A stretch of 15,110 nucleotides of DNA. It comes from JACVRW01 sp034664005 (GTDB lineage Bacteria > Actinomycetota > Thermoleophilia > Solirubrobacterales > Thermoleophilaceae). How positions within the stretch are numbered: position 1 is the stretch's first letter; each line of letters opens with the position of its first letter. The DNA lies in assembly GCA_034664005.1 (NCBI GenBank), contig JAXDIL010000055.1:1-15110 (forward strand), written 5' to 3'. Shown in pieces: positions 6,851-13,008 of the stretch. A program made the translations under genes and the position numbers. The notes beneath the pieces are model-generated. The model did no database searches. It worked only from the letters and a program-made list of their open reading frames with translations, and was not told the origin of the DNA.

Positions 6851-7072
6851 ATGACCGAGCCTGTCGTCATCAAGGTGCGCAACAACGGGCCCTACAAGGT
6901 CACGGGGCCGATAACGCTGCTCGACGCCGACGGCAACGAGTACGAGCTGCCCGAGGGCGAGGCCGTGGCGCTCTGCCGCTGCGGCGCCTCCACGACGAAG
7001 CCGTTCTGCGACAAGACCCACTCGAGGATCGGATTCGAGGCGGCCGAGCGAGCCGTGAGAGAGTCGGGCTAG
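6851..7072 (+). CDS. CDGSH-type iron-sulfur domain protein
   Basis: A 73-residue protein with one CDGSH motif: C42-R-C44-G-A-S-T-T-K-P-F-C53-D54-K-T-H57. The three cysteines and histidine are the known 3Cys-1His ligands of a [2Fe-2S] cluster, usually redox active and labile. The N-terminal 40 residues (VVIKVRNNGPYKVTGPITLLDADGNEYELPEGEAVALCRCG) match the usual strand-rich lead-in, and the length fits the small bacterial form. It is soluble with no signal. Its role is unknown; electron transfer or cluster handling are the common suggestions. A SRPBCC gene starts 2 nt after its stop, so the two are almost certainly cotranscribed and coupled. Its ATG abuts the divergent small gene. Confidence 0.93.
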   Translation: MTEPVVIKVRNNGPYKVTGPITLLDADGNEYELPEGEAVALCRCGASTTKPFCDKTHSRIGFEAAERAVRESG

Positions 7073-7074
7073 TC

Positions 7075-7512
7075 ATGTACCGCTCCACCACCCAGCAGGC
7101 CTTCATCGACGCGCCGGTCGAGCGCGTATGGGAGCTGGTGGGCGACCCGAGCCGGCATCCCGAGTGGTGGCCCGAGATGCGCGAGATCGAGTGCGCCGAC
7201 CTGAAGGAGGGCTGCCGCTACCGCGGCGTCGTGAAGGGGCCCTTCGGCGCGGCGGAGCACGAGCTCGTGGTGGAGCGCCTGGACGACTGCCGCGAGGTCT
7301 CGATCCACTGCGAGGGCACCGGCGTGACCACCCGCTTCGTCCTCACCGAGGCGCAGGGCGGCACGTTCGTGGAGGGCGAGTTCACGATCGAGCCGAACAG
7401 CCTCGGTATGAAGGTGCTCGGCGCGGTCACCGGGCGGCGCTTCCTGCATACATGGCTGGAGCGCTCGTTAGAGCGCCTGAAAAGCGCAGCAGCGAAGCAG
7501 CCGGCGGCATAG
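7075..7512 (+). CDS. SRPBCC (START/polyketide cyclase-like) family protein
   Basis: A 145-residue single-domain protein of the SRPBCC fold, which forms a deep hydrophobic pocket for a lipid, polyketide or other ligand. The N-terminal strand-helix pattern FIDAPVERVWELVGDPSRHPEWWPEMREIE (10-39) is typical, as are the alternating beta strands at about 50-105 and the long C-terminal helix GRRFLHTWLERSLERLKSAA (120-139). No signal or membrane segment. It starts 2 nt after the CDGSH gene, implying coupling. The ligand cannot be inferred. Its last 86 bp overlap, on the other strand, the 3' end of the exonuclease/GIY-YIG gene. Confidence 0.9.
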   Translation: MYRSTTQQAFIDAPVERVWELVGDPSRHPEWWPEMREIECADLKEGCRYRGVVKGPFGAAEHELVVERLDDCREVSIHCEGTGVTTRFVLTEAQGGTFVEGEFTIEPNSLGMKVLGAVTGRRFLHTWLERSLERLKSAAAKQPAA

Positions 7513-9100
7513 GGTCGAGCGTCAGCGTGGGCGGCTCGTTCTCCGCCATCCAGCTCGCCACGATGCGGATCTCGTCGATCTCGTCGGCCGGGATCGCGGT
7601 CCGGCGGGGCGGCCGCGACACGGCCGCCTCGGTCCGTTCGGCAAGCTCTGACGGCCCCGGCTGCGGGCCCCAGTCGACCAGCCGGCCCTGAACGATCCAG
7701 AAGGCGTCGAAGCGCTCCTTCACCGGGTGCTGGGCCAGCACCAGCCGCGGGGCCGAGTGGGTGGCGCGCAGCATGCCGTCGAGCCGTTCGAGCACCCACG
7801 CCAGCCGCTCCTTGCGGCGGAGCAGTGCCGCGGCGCGCTCGAAGCGCTCGTCGCGCGCCGCCTCGCGCATGCGCTCGTCCAGCACACGGACCAGCGCCTC
7901 GCCGGCGCCCGGCCGCTCGAAGTGGGCGAGCGCCATGTCGAGCTGGCGTCGGTAGGCGTTCGGGTCGAGGTCGCCGAGGCAGGGCGACACGCAGCGGCCC
8001 ATCTGCCCGTACGCCGACGGGTGCTCGCGCACCTTCAGCGTGCGACCGCAGTGGCGCAGCCGGTAGAGCGAGGTGAGATGGTCGGCCAGCTCGGCGGCCA
8101 GCGCCCGGCTTCCCAGCGGACCGATGTTCACGGCGTGTCCCGCCGCGGGCTCGGACGCCACCTCGAGCACGGGGTAGGGGATGTCGAGCCGGCAGCGCAG
8201 GTAGCAGTAGCGGTCCGTGCGCTTCAGGGCCTTGTTGCCCGCGGGCTTCCACTCCTTGATGAGCCGGTTCTCGAGGACGAGCGCGCCGAGCTCCGAGTTG
8301 GTCGGCCGGTAGTCGACGATCTCGGCGCGCTCGGTCCACCCGGCGGGCGCGCAGAAGTGCGCACGCGCGCGCGAGCGAAGCGACACCGACTTCCCCACGT
8401 AGAGCGGCCGGCCGCGCTCGTCGCGAAAGATGTAGACGCCCGGGTCGTCGGGGAGCGTCGAGAGGTCCGGCCGCTGGTCCGGCGGGATGCGCTCGGCCGG
8501 CTCGGTCTTGCGCGCGCGGCGGCGCGAGCGGAGCAGGTCGAGCGCGTCGCCGACGGAACTGGCATTGGCGCACAGCTTCGGGAAGAGCGCGCAGAACACG
8601 CGCGCGCACGTGAGGGCGTCCGGAAGCGCGCGGTGCACCTCGTCCACCTCGATGCCGAGCGAGCTGGCCAGCGGCGCCAGCGCCCGCTTGCGCGCCAGCG
8701 GCGCGAAGCGGCGAGCGAGCTGGACCGTGCAGAGCGTGGGCGGGCTCGGCCAGTCCAGGCCGGCGCGCTCGAAGGCCTGACGGAGGACCCCCACGTCGAA
8801 GCGGGCGTTGTGGGCAACCAGGACGCGGCCCTCGAGCAGCTCCGCGATCTCGGGGAGCACCTCCTCGGGCGGCGGCGCGCCGTCGACCATGCCCTGGCTG
8901 ATGCCGGTGAAGCGCTGGATGCCGCGCGACAGCGGGCGCTCCACGCGCACGAGCGAGTCGTAGGTCTCGTGCAGCTCGCCGCCGCCGACCAGCACCGCTC
9001 CCACCTCGGTCATCTCGCAGAGGTCCCCGCCGTAGCCGTTCGTCTCGGTGTCCACCGCCACGAACTCGGCGCGGGCGAGGGGGTGGTCGAGCGCGGACAT
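7427..9100 (-). CDS. DEDDh 3'-5' exonuclease / GIY-YIG (UvrC-like) fusion protein
   Basis: A 557-residue two-part protein. Residues about 10-185 are a DnaQ-type exonuclease: VDTETNG gives D17/E19, HNARFD gives H97/D102, and HRALPD gives H156/D161, the full DEDDh set. Residues about 217-300 are a GIY-YIG nuclease as in UvrC and Cho: GVYIF (221-225), LYVGKSVSLRSRARAHF (233-249) and E277 in LVLENRLIKEWKPAGN. A UvrC-like region follows, with RHCGR...GRCVSPC (C351, C370, C374) and a UVR-like helix ERFERAAALLRRKERL (418-433). UvrC normally has a fourth cysteine between the first and last pair; it is absent here. Such fusions are known in actinobacteria, for example mycobacterial Rv2191, and are linked to DNA repair. 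ATG at 9100 fits the exonuclease N-terminus. The last 28 or so residues are antisense to the SRPBCC gene and may be a non-conserved tail. Confidence 0.92.
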   Translation of the reverse strand: MSALDHPLARAEFVAVDTETNGYGGDLCEMTEVGAVLVGGGELHETYDSLVRVERPLSRGIQRFTGISQGMVDGAPPPEEVLPEIAELLEGRVLVAHNARFDVGVLRQAFERAGLDWPSPPTLCTVQLARRFAPLARKRALAPLASSLGIEVDEVHRALPDALTCARVFCALFPKLCANASSVGDALDLLRSRRRARKTEPAERIPPDQRPDLSTLPDDPGVYIFRDERGRPLYVGKSVSLRSRARAHFCAPAGWTERAEIVDYRPTNSELGALVLENRLIKEWKPAGNKALKRTDRYCYLRCRLDIPYPVLEVASEPAAGHAVNIGPLGSRALAAELADHLTSLYRLRHCGRTLKVREHPSAYGQMGRCVSPCLGDLDPNAYRRQLDMALAHFERPGAGEALVRVLDERMREAARDERFERAAALLRRKERLAWVLERLDGMLRATHSAPRLVLAQHPVKERFDAFWIVQGRLVDWGPQPGPSELAERTEAAVSRPPRRTAIPADEIDEIRIVASWMAENEPPTLTLDPMPPAASLLRFSGALTSAPAMYAGSAAR

Positions 9101-9183
9101 GGACCGGCCATCGAAGCGCGCCGAGCGGACGGATCGCGGGCGGCCTTGCGGGCCCCGGGGGCGAAGTCGTCCTCCCCCGCTCT

Positions 9184-9189
9184 TAGCCT
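9184..9189 (+). promoter_or_regulatory. Candidate -10 element (TAGCCT) upstream of radA
   Basis: TAGCCT ends 7 nt before ATG 9197 and no Shine-Dalgarno is present, consistent with a leaderless radA message. It lies in the 96-bp divergent gap between the exonuclease gene and radA. No clear -35. Inference from motif and spacing. Confidence 0.4.
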
Positions 9190-9196
9190 CGCTGTG

Positions 9197-10561
9197 ATGC
9201 CCCGTTCAGCCACCGTTTTCGCCTGCAGCTCGTGCGGCCACGAGAGCCCGAAGTGGCACGGCCGCTGCCCGGGCTGCGGCGAGTGGAACACGATGACCGA
9301 GGAGAAGCGGGCGGCGGCACCCGCCGGCCGAGGCGGCGGCTCACCCGCCCGCGCCGCCGGCCGCGCGCTCACGCCCGTCACGCTCGGGCAGGTGGAGGCA
9401 CCGAAGGTCGAGCGCCTGCGCACAGGCATCGGCGAGCTCGACCGCGTGCTCGGCGGCGGCATCGTGCCGGGCTCGCTGGTCCTGATCGGCGGCGCGCCAG
9501 GAATCGGGAAGTCCACGCTCACCACCGGCGCGCTCGCCAACCTCGCGGCCTCGGGGTGCAAGGTGCTGTACGTCTCAGGTGAGGAGTCGGCGGCGCAGGT
9601 GAAGCTGCGCGCGCAGCGGCTCGGCCCGCACGCGCTGGGCGTGCCGATCGTGGCCGACACGGATCTGGATGCGGTGCTCGCGACCCTGGAGGCCGAGCGG
9701 CCTGACGTCTGCGTGGTCGACTCCGTGCAGGTGCTGTACGACCCGGCATTGACCGGAGCGCCGGGCTCGGTGTCCCAGGTCCGCGAGGTCGCGGGCCGGC
9801 TGATGCGCCTCGCGAAGGAGCGCGGCATCGCGACGCTGCTCGTGGGCCACGTGACGAAGGAGGGCTCGCTCGCCGGGCCGCGCGTGCTCGAGCACCTCGT
9901 GGACTGCGTGCTGTCGTTCGAGGGCGAGCGCGAGCGCACCTACCGGACGCTGCGCGCGCTGAAGAACCGCTTCGGCTCGACGAACGAGGTCGGCGTCTTC
10001 GAGATGCACGAGCAGGGGCTCGTGGAGGTGGAGGACGCCTCGGCCCGCTTCGTGAGCGAGGCCACGCGCGCGCCGGGCTCGGTCGTGCTCTGCGCGATGG
10101 AGGGCTCGCGCCCGCTGCTCGTGGAGGTCCAGGCGCTCGTCGCGCCGAGCGAGATCGTCCCGCCGCGGCGCATGGCAAACGGGGTGGACCGAAACCGCCT
10201 CGCGCTCGTCCTGGCCGTGCTCAGCCGCCACGCCGGCATCTCGTTCGGCACGGCCGACGTGTTCGTCTCCGTGGCAGGTGGCGTCCGCGTGGACGAGCCC
10301 GGCGCCGACCTCGCCATCGCGCTGGCACTCGCCTCGGCCGCGAAGGGCATCGCGCCCGCGGCCGACAGGCCGCTCGCGGCCTTCGGCGAGCTGGGCCTGA
10401 CGGGCGAGCTGCGCCACGTGGCCCACGCCGACCGCCGCGTGGCCGAGGCCCGCAAGTTCGGCCTCGAGACGATCGTGCATCCCTCGGAGTCCGTAACGAC
10501 TCTCCGCACAGCGCTCGCCGTGCTCAACCGAGGCTCTGAAGGGGAGGCTCAGGCCGCCTGA
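9197..10561 (+). CDS. radA: DNA repair protein RadA (Sms)
   Basis: A 454-residue, full-length RadA, a RecA-related DnaB-like ATPase that drives branch migration and recombination-intermediate processing. Seen: a zinc finger C10-x2-C13 ... C24-x2-C27; Walker A GGAPGIGKST (98-107); Walker B VCVVDSVQVLY (171-181); the RadA signature KNRFG (256-260); and a C-terminal Lon-like domain (about 300-454) with DRNRLALVLAVLSRHAG and DLAIALALASA. ATG at 9197 immediately precedes the conserved N-terminus; GTG one codon earlier is an equal alternative. The gene heads a plus-strand run with disA one gene downstream. RadA and DisA are functional partners in Bacillus, where RadA binds DisA and moderates its cyclase activity, so the neighbourhood supports a DNA-damage signalling module. 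Confidence 0.97.
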   Translation: MPRSATVFACSSCGHESPKWHGRCPGCGEWNTMTEEKRAAAPAGRGGGSPARAAGRALTPVTLGQVEAPKVERLRTGIGELDRVLGGGIVPGSLVLIGGAPGIGKSTLTTGALANLAASGCKVLYVSGEESAAQVKLRAQRLGPHALGVPIVADTDLDAVLATLEAERPDVCVVDSVQVLYDPALTGAPGSVSQVREVAGRLMRLAKERGIATLLVGHVTKEGSLAGPRVLEHLVDCVLSFEGERERTYRTLRALKNRFGSTNEVGVFEMHEQGLVEVEDASARFVSEATRAPGSVVLCAMEGSRPLLVEVQALVAPSEIVPPRRMANGVDRNRLALVLAVLSRHAGISFGTADVFVSVAGGVRVDEPGADLAIALALASAAKGIAPAADRPLAAFGELGLTGELRHVAHADRRVAEARKFGLETIVHPSESVTTLRTALAVLNRGSEGEAQAA

Positions 10562-10582
10562 CGGAGGGCTGCCTGTAGTTCC

Positions 10583-10597
10583 GTCCCATTATGGGAC
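10583..10597 (+). promoter_or_regulatory. Perfect inverted repeat covering the start codon of the membrane-anchored protein gene
   Basis: GTCCCAT-T-ATGGGAC, a 7-bp inverted repeat around one base, spans the ATG at 10591. As RNA it can fold as a 5-bp GTCCC/GGGAC stem with the start codon partly in an ATTAT loop. GGAGGG upstream (10563-10568) is too far away for normal initiation. It could be an operator, a translation-blocking hairpin or chance. Confidence 0.4.
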
Positions 10598-11157
10598 GCT
10601 TCTACAGGATGCTCCGCTTGGCAGGCATTCTCGGCCTTCTGGCTGTGGGCGCCGTGGTCGCCGTTGCGCTCTGGCCCTCGTCGAACCCGGCACGCGTTTC
10701 CGCCAAGCCAAGCGTGGCCTGCGAGCACGCCGCCGGCTCGGAGGCGGCCGCCAACAGCGAGGGCCGGCTCGTGCTCGGGGCCGTTGTGATGCCGCGCCGT
10801 TACGTCCCGGGGCCGCCCGAACGCGAGGACGGCGAGCCCTTCCCGTACTGGCTGAAACAGGGAGTCCAGATCCGGGGCGGGGCGGGCCTGGTCACGATCA
10901 GCGTGGCGCCTGGGTCTCGATCCCGGGTGGCGCTGCACTGGGACGGTTCGGAGGTCGGCTCGGTGGTGCGCTTCGCCAGCTGTCCGGGCGACCGCTGGCC
11001 CTGGTTCGTGGGCGGATTTCACCTGAAGCGCCGCGCCGCCTGCGCTCGGCTCGACGTCCGTGTGGGCGACCGCCACCGGAGCATGCTGGTGGGCCTGAAT
11101 CGCCGCTGCTCACGCCCCTCGTTTTCGGCCCTCCGCGCTGGCAAAACCCCTGCATAA
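10591..11157 (+). CDS. Membrane-anchored extracytoplasmic hypothetical protein
   Basis: A 188-residue protein with an N-terminal basic stretch (MGRFYRMLR) and a hydrophobic segment at about 9-28 (LAGILGLLAVGAVVAVALW), either an uncleaved anchor or a signal peptide. The remaining 155 residues would lie outside the membrane and hold four cysteines (C44, C131, C151, C173), a likely disulfide pattern. The C-terminal stretch FASCPGDRWPWFVGGFHLKRRAACARLDVRVGDRHRSMLVGLNRRC looks like a small beta domain that I recall as common in actinobacterial hypothetical proteins, but I cannot name a family or function. It sits 29 nt after radA and 47 nt before disA, in the same orientation, so it may be cotranscribed with radA. 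An internal ATG at 10609 is an alternative start, since the ATG at 10591 is inside an inverted repeat and has no well-placed Shine-Dalgarno. Confidence 0.75.
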   Translation: MGRFYRMLRLAGILGLLAVGAVVAVALWPSSNPARVSAKPSVACEHAAGSEAAANSEGRLVLGAVVMPRRYVPGPPEREDGEPFPYWLKQGVQIRGGAGLVTISVAPGSRSRVALHWDGSEVGSVVRFASCPGDRWPWFVGGFHLKRRAACARLDVRVGDRHRSMLVGLNRRCSRPSFSALRAGKTPA

Positions 11158-11191
11158 CGACCAAAGTGACCCAAAACGGGGACCTTTCCCG

Positions 11192-11197
11192 TAGAAT
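11192..11197 (+). promoter_or_regulatory. Candidate -10 element (TAGAAT) upstream of disA
   Basis: TAGAAT matches the -10 consensus at five of six positions and ends 7 nt before the ATG at 11205. No Shine-Dalgarno is present, so disA is probably transcribed leaderless from its own promoter. A weak GTGACC at 11166 is too far upstream (20-nt spacer) to be a convincing -35. Confidence 0.5.
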
Positions 11198-11204
11198 TGG
11201 CTCA

Positions 11205-12314
11205 ATGCCGTACGCCGGAGACGATGTCGCAGAGCTCGAGGCGCGGCAGGAACCTAGGCTCGTTCGGGCTCTCGAGATGGTCGCTCCCGGCACTGCCGTC
11301 AGGGAGGGATTGGACAACATCGTCCAGGGCGGAACCGGAGCCCTCATCTGCATCGGGGAGTCGGAGGAGCTCAGCTTCCTGCTGTCGGGTGGCGTCAAGC
11401 TCGACGTGGATTACACGCCCGCGCTGCTCTACCAGCTGGCGAAGATGGACGGCGCGATCATCCTCGCCGCCAACAGCACCAAGATCATGTGGGCGAACGT
11501 CCAGCTCATGCCGGACCCCACCATCCTCTCGCTCGAGACCGGCACCCGGCACCGCACCGCGGAGCGCGTCTCGAAGCAGACCGACGCGCTCGTGATCGCC
11601 ATCAGCGCGAGCCGGAGCGTGGTCTCGCTCTACCTCGACGGCGCGAAGTACATCCTCGAGGACATCCCCGTCGTGCTCGCCAAGGCCAACCAGGCGCTCG
11701 CCACGCTCGACAAGTACCGCAGCCGGCTGGACCAGGTTTCCACGCGGCTCACCGCGCTCGAGTTCGAGGGCGGCGTGACGCTCCACGACGTGCTCACGGT
11801 GCTCCAGCGCGCGGAGCTCGTCACGCGCATGGCCGTCGAGATCGAGCGCTACATCGTCGAGCTGGGCGCCGAGGGGCGCCTGATCGAGATGCAGCTCGAG
11901 GAGACGATGGTCGGCGTCGCCGCCGACAAGTCAGCGCTCGTGCGCGACTACATCGTCGAGCCCTCCGAGGAGGCGTTCGCGATGGTGCTCGACTCGCTCG
12001 CCCGCCTCCCGCACCAGGACCTTCTTGACTTCGGCCGCCTGGCCGAGCTTCTCGGCTACGACCGGAAGCTGAACACCCTCGACCATCCCGCCTCGCCGCG
12101 CGGCTACCGCATCCTCGGGCGCATCCCACGCCTACCGAAGATGGTGGTTCAGTCGATCGTCAGCGAGTTCAACGGGTTGGACGAGATCCTGGCCGCCGCC
12201 GATCCGGAGCTTGAAGGGATCGAGGGCGTCGGGGACATGCGCGCGAAGGACATCCGCGAGGGCCTTCGCCGCCTGCAGGAGATCAACCTCGTGGACCGGT
12301 ATTTGCAAACCTGA
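11205..12314 (+). CDS. disA: DNA integrity scanning protein DisA, diadenylate cyclase
   Basis: A 369-residue DisA, which makes the second messenger c-di-AMP from two ATP and scans DNA for branched structures. The N-terminal DAC domain carries both catalytic signatures: DGA (82-84, in AKMDGAIILAAN) and RHR (115-117, in GTRHRTAER). A helical linker follows (about 150-300), then a C-terminal helix-hairpin-helix DNA-binding part (DEILAAADPELEGIEGVGDMRAKDIREGLRRL, about 326-357). Length is close to the family norm. ATG at 11205 is chosen over GTG at 11166 because the family N-terminus starts about here and TAGAAT lies just upstream. Closeness to radA matches the known RadA-DisA partnership; carD follows 49-64 nt downstream depending on the true carD start. 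Confidence 0.97.
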   Translation: MPYAGDDVAELEARQEPRLVRALEMVAPGTAVREGLDNIVQGGTGALICIGESEELSFLLSGGVKLDVDYTPALLYQLAKMDGAIILAANSTKIMWANVQLMPDPTILSLETGTRHRTAERVSKQTDALVIAISASRSVVSLYLDGAKYILEDIPVVLAKANQALATLDKYRSRLDQVSTRLTALEFEGGVTLHDVLTVLQRAELVTRMAVEIERYIVELGAEGRLIEMQLEETMVGVAADKSALVRDYIVEPSEEAFAMVLDSLARLPHQDLLDFGRLAELLGYDRKLNTLDHPASPRGYRILGRIPRLPKMVVQSIVSEFNGLDEILAAADPELEGIEGVGDMRAKDIREGLRRLQEINLVDRYLQT

Positions 12315-12321
12315 AACAAGC

Positions 12322-12340
12322 GGCGCGCTCGAAGTGCGCC
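12322..12340 (+). promoter_or_regulatory. GC-rich stem-loop in the disA-carD gap
   Basis: GGCGCGC and GTGCGCC pair around a TCGAA loop, giving 7 bp with one G-U wobble. An A-run, not a T-run, follows on the plus strand, so it is not a standard intrinsic terminator. It stands just upstream of the carD Shine-Dalgarno and may stabilise or pause the transcript. Confidence 0.35.
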
Positions 12341-12352
12341 CGTGAAAAAAGC

Positions 12353-12360
12353 AGGAGGGG
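12353..12360 (+). promoter_or_regulatory. Strong Shine-Dalgarno (AGGAGGGG) of carD, spaced for an ATC codon
   Basis: The strongest ribosome binding site in the window. Six nt after its last G is in-frame ATC (12367), whereas the first ordinary start codon in frame, GTG at 12379, is 18 nt away. In-frame TGA at 12343-12345 excludes anything further upstream. Confidence 0.75.
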
Positions 12361-12378
12361 AACGTCATCAGCGACGCA

Positions 12379-12945
12379 GTGTTGGAAGAGGAGTTCATCG
12401 AGGATCTCGAGATCGATCGGGAGCCGACCGTTTACGAGATCGGCGACCAGGTCGTCTACCCCCATCATGGGGCTGGCTTGGTCCTCAAGAAGGAGATGAA
12501 GGAGGTGCTCGGCGAGAAGCGCGAGTACCTGACCATCAAGATCCTTCATAACGACATGACGGTGATGGTCCCGTGCTGCAACGCCGACAAGGCGGGTCTA
12601 CGGCGCGTGATCGGCGAGGCCGATGTGAAGAAGGTCCTCGCGGTCCTGCGCGACGACGTGAGCCAGATGCCGAAGAACTGGAACCGGCGCTTCAAGCACA
12701 ACCGCGAGAAGATCAAGACCGGTGATGTCTTCGAGCTGGCCGAGGTCGTCCGCAACCTCGCGATCCGGGAGACCGAGAAGGGGCTCTCGACGGGCGAGAA
12801 GCAGATGTACACCCGCGCGAAGAAGATCCTCGCGTCCGAGCTGATGTACGCGCTCGACATGGAGGAGGACGAGGCGGAGACGCATCTGGAGGACCTGATC
12901 GCCGACGCGCACGCCGGCCGCAACGGCGCCGCCGCGACGGCATAG
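12379..12945 (+). CDS. carD: CarD family transcriptional regulator
   Basis: A CarD/CdnL protein of 188 residues as drawn. These factors bind the RNA polymerase beta subunit and stabilise open promoter complexes, notably at rRNA promoters. The RNAP-interacting Tudor-like domain spans about 18-75 (YEIGDQVVYPHHGAGLV, EYLTIKILHNDMTVMVPC). The helical DNA-binding domain spans about 80-176 and keeps the tryptophan used to wedge open promoters (W101 in MPKNWNRRFKHNREKIKTGD), then RNLAIRETEKGLSTGEKQMYTRAKKILASEL. Compared with mycobacterial CarD, which begins near the VGDTVVYPHHG segment, there is an extra acidic N-terminal tail of some 18 residues (EEEFIEDLEIDRE). The start is uncertain: GTG at 12379 is poorly spaced from the strong Shine-Dalgarno, while ATC at 12367 would give an N-terminus (M)SDAVLEEEF and 192 residues. 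ispD follows downstream, as in mycobacteria. Confidence 0.95.
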   Translation: MLEEEFIEDLEIDREPTVYEIGDQVVYPHHGAGLVLKKEMKEVLGEKREYLTIKILHNDMTVMVPCCNADKAGLRRVIGEADVKKVLAVLRDDVSQMPKNWNRRFKHNREKIKTGDVFELAEVVRNLAIRETEKGLSTGEKQMYTRAKKILASELMYALDMEEDEAETHLEDLIADAHAGRNGAAATA

Positions 12946-12980
12946 GGCCTCCGCGGCCGGCCAGATGCCACGGGGGTGCC

Positions 12981-12994
12981 GGGGCGCGCGCCCC
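12981..12994. repeat. 14-bp perfect palindrome between carD and ispD
   Basis: GGGGCGCGCGCCCC lies in the 63-bp gap between the carD stop and the chosen ispD start. It could fold as a 5-bp stem with a GCGC loop. No T-run follows, so it is not an ordinary terminator. Its composition is close to the background here, and it may be chance. Confidence 0.4.
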
Positions 12995-13008
12995 CCGCTG
13001 TCAGCCCT

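Noticed and set aside
7727..9196. Long in-frame extension upstream of radA
   Set aside because: It is open only because it is antisense to the exonuclease/GIY-YIG gene; RadA proteins begin with the zinc finger that starts right after ATG 9197.
12322..12340. Intrinsic terminator after disA
   Set aside because: A stem-loop exists, but no T-run follows on the plus strand and on the minus strand the T-run precedes the stem.
12342..12551. Small open frame starting GTG AAA AAA just before carD, in another frame
   Set aside because: It overlaps carD out of frame and its residues show no motif; the Shine-Dalgarno lies inside it and serves CarD.
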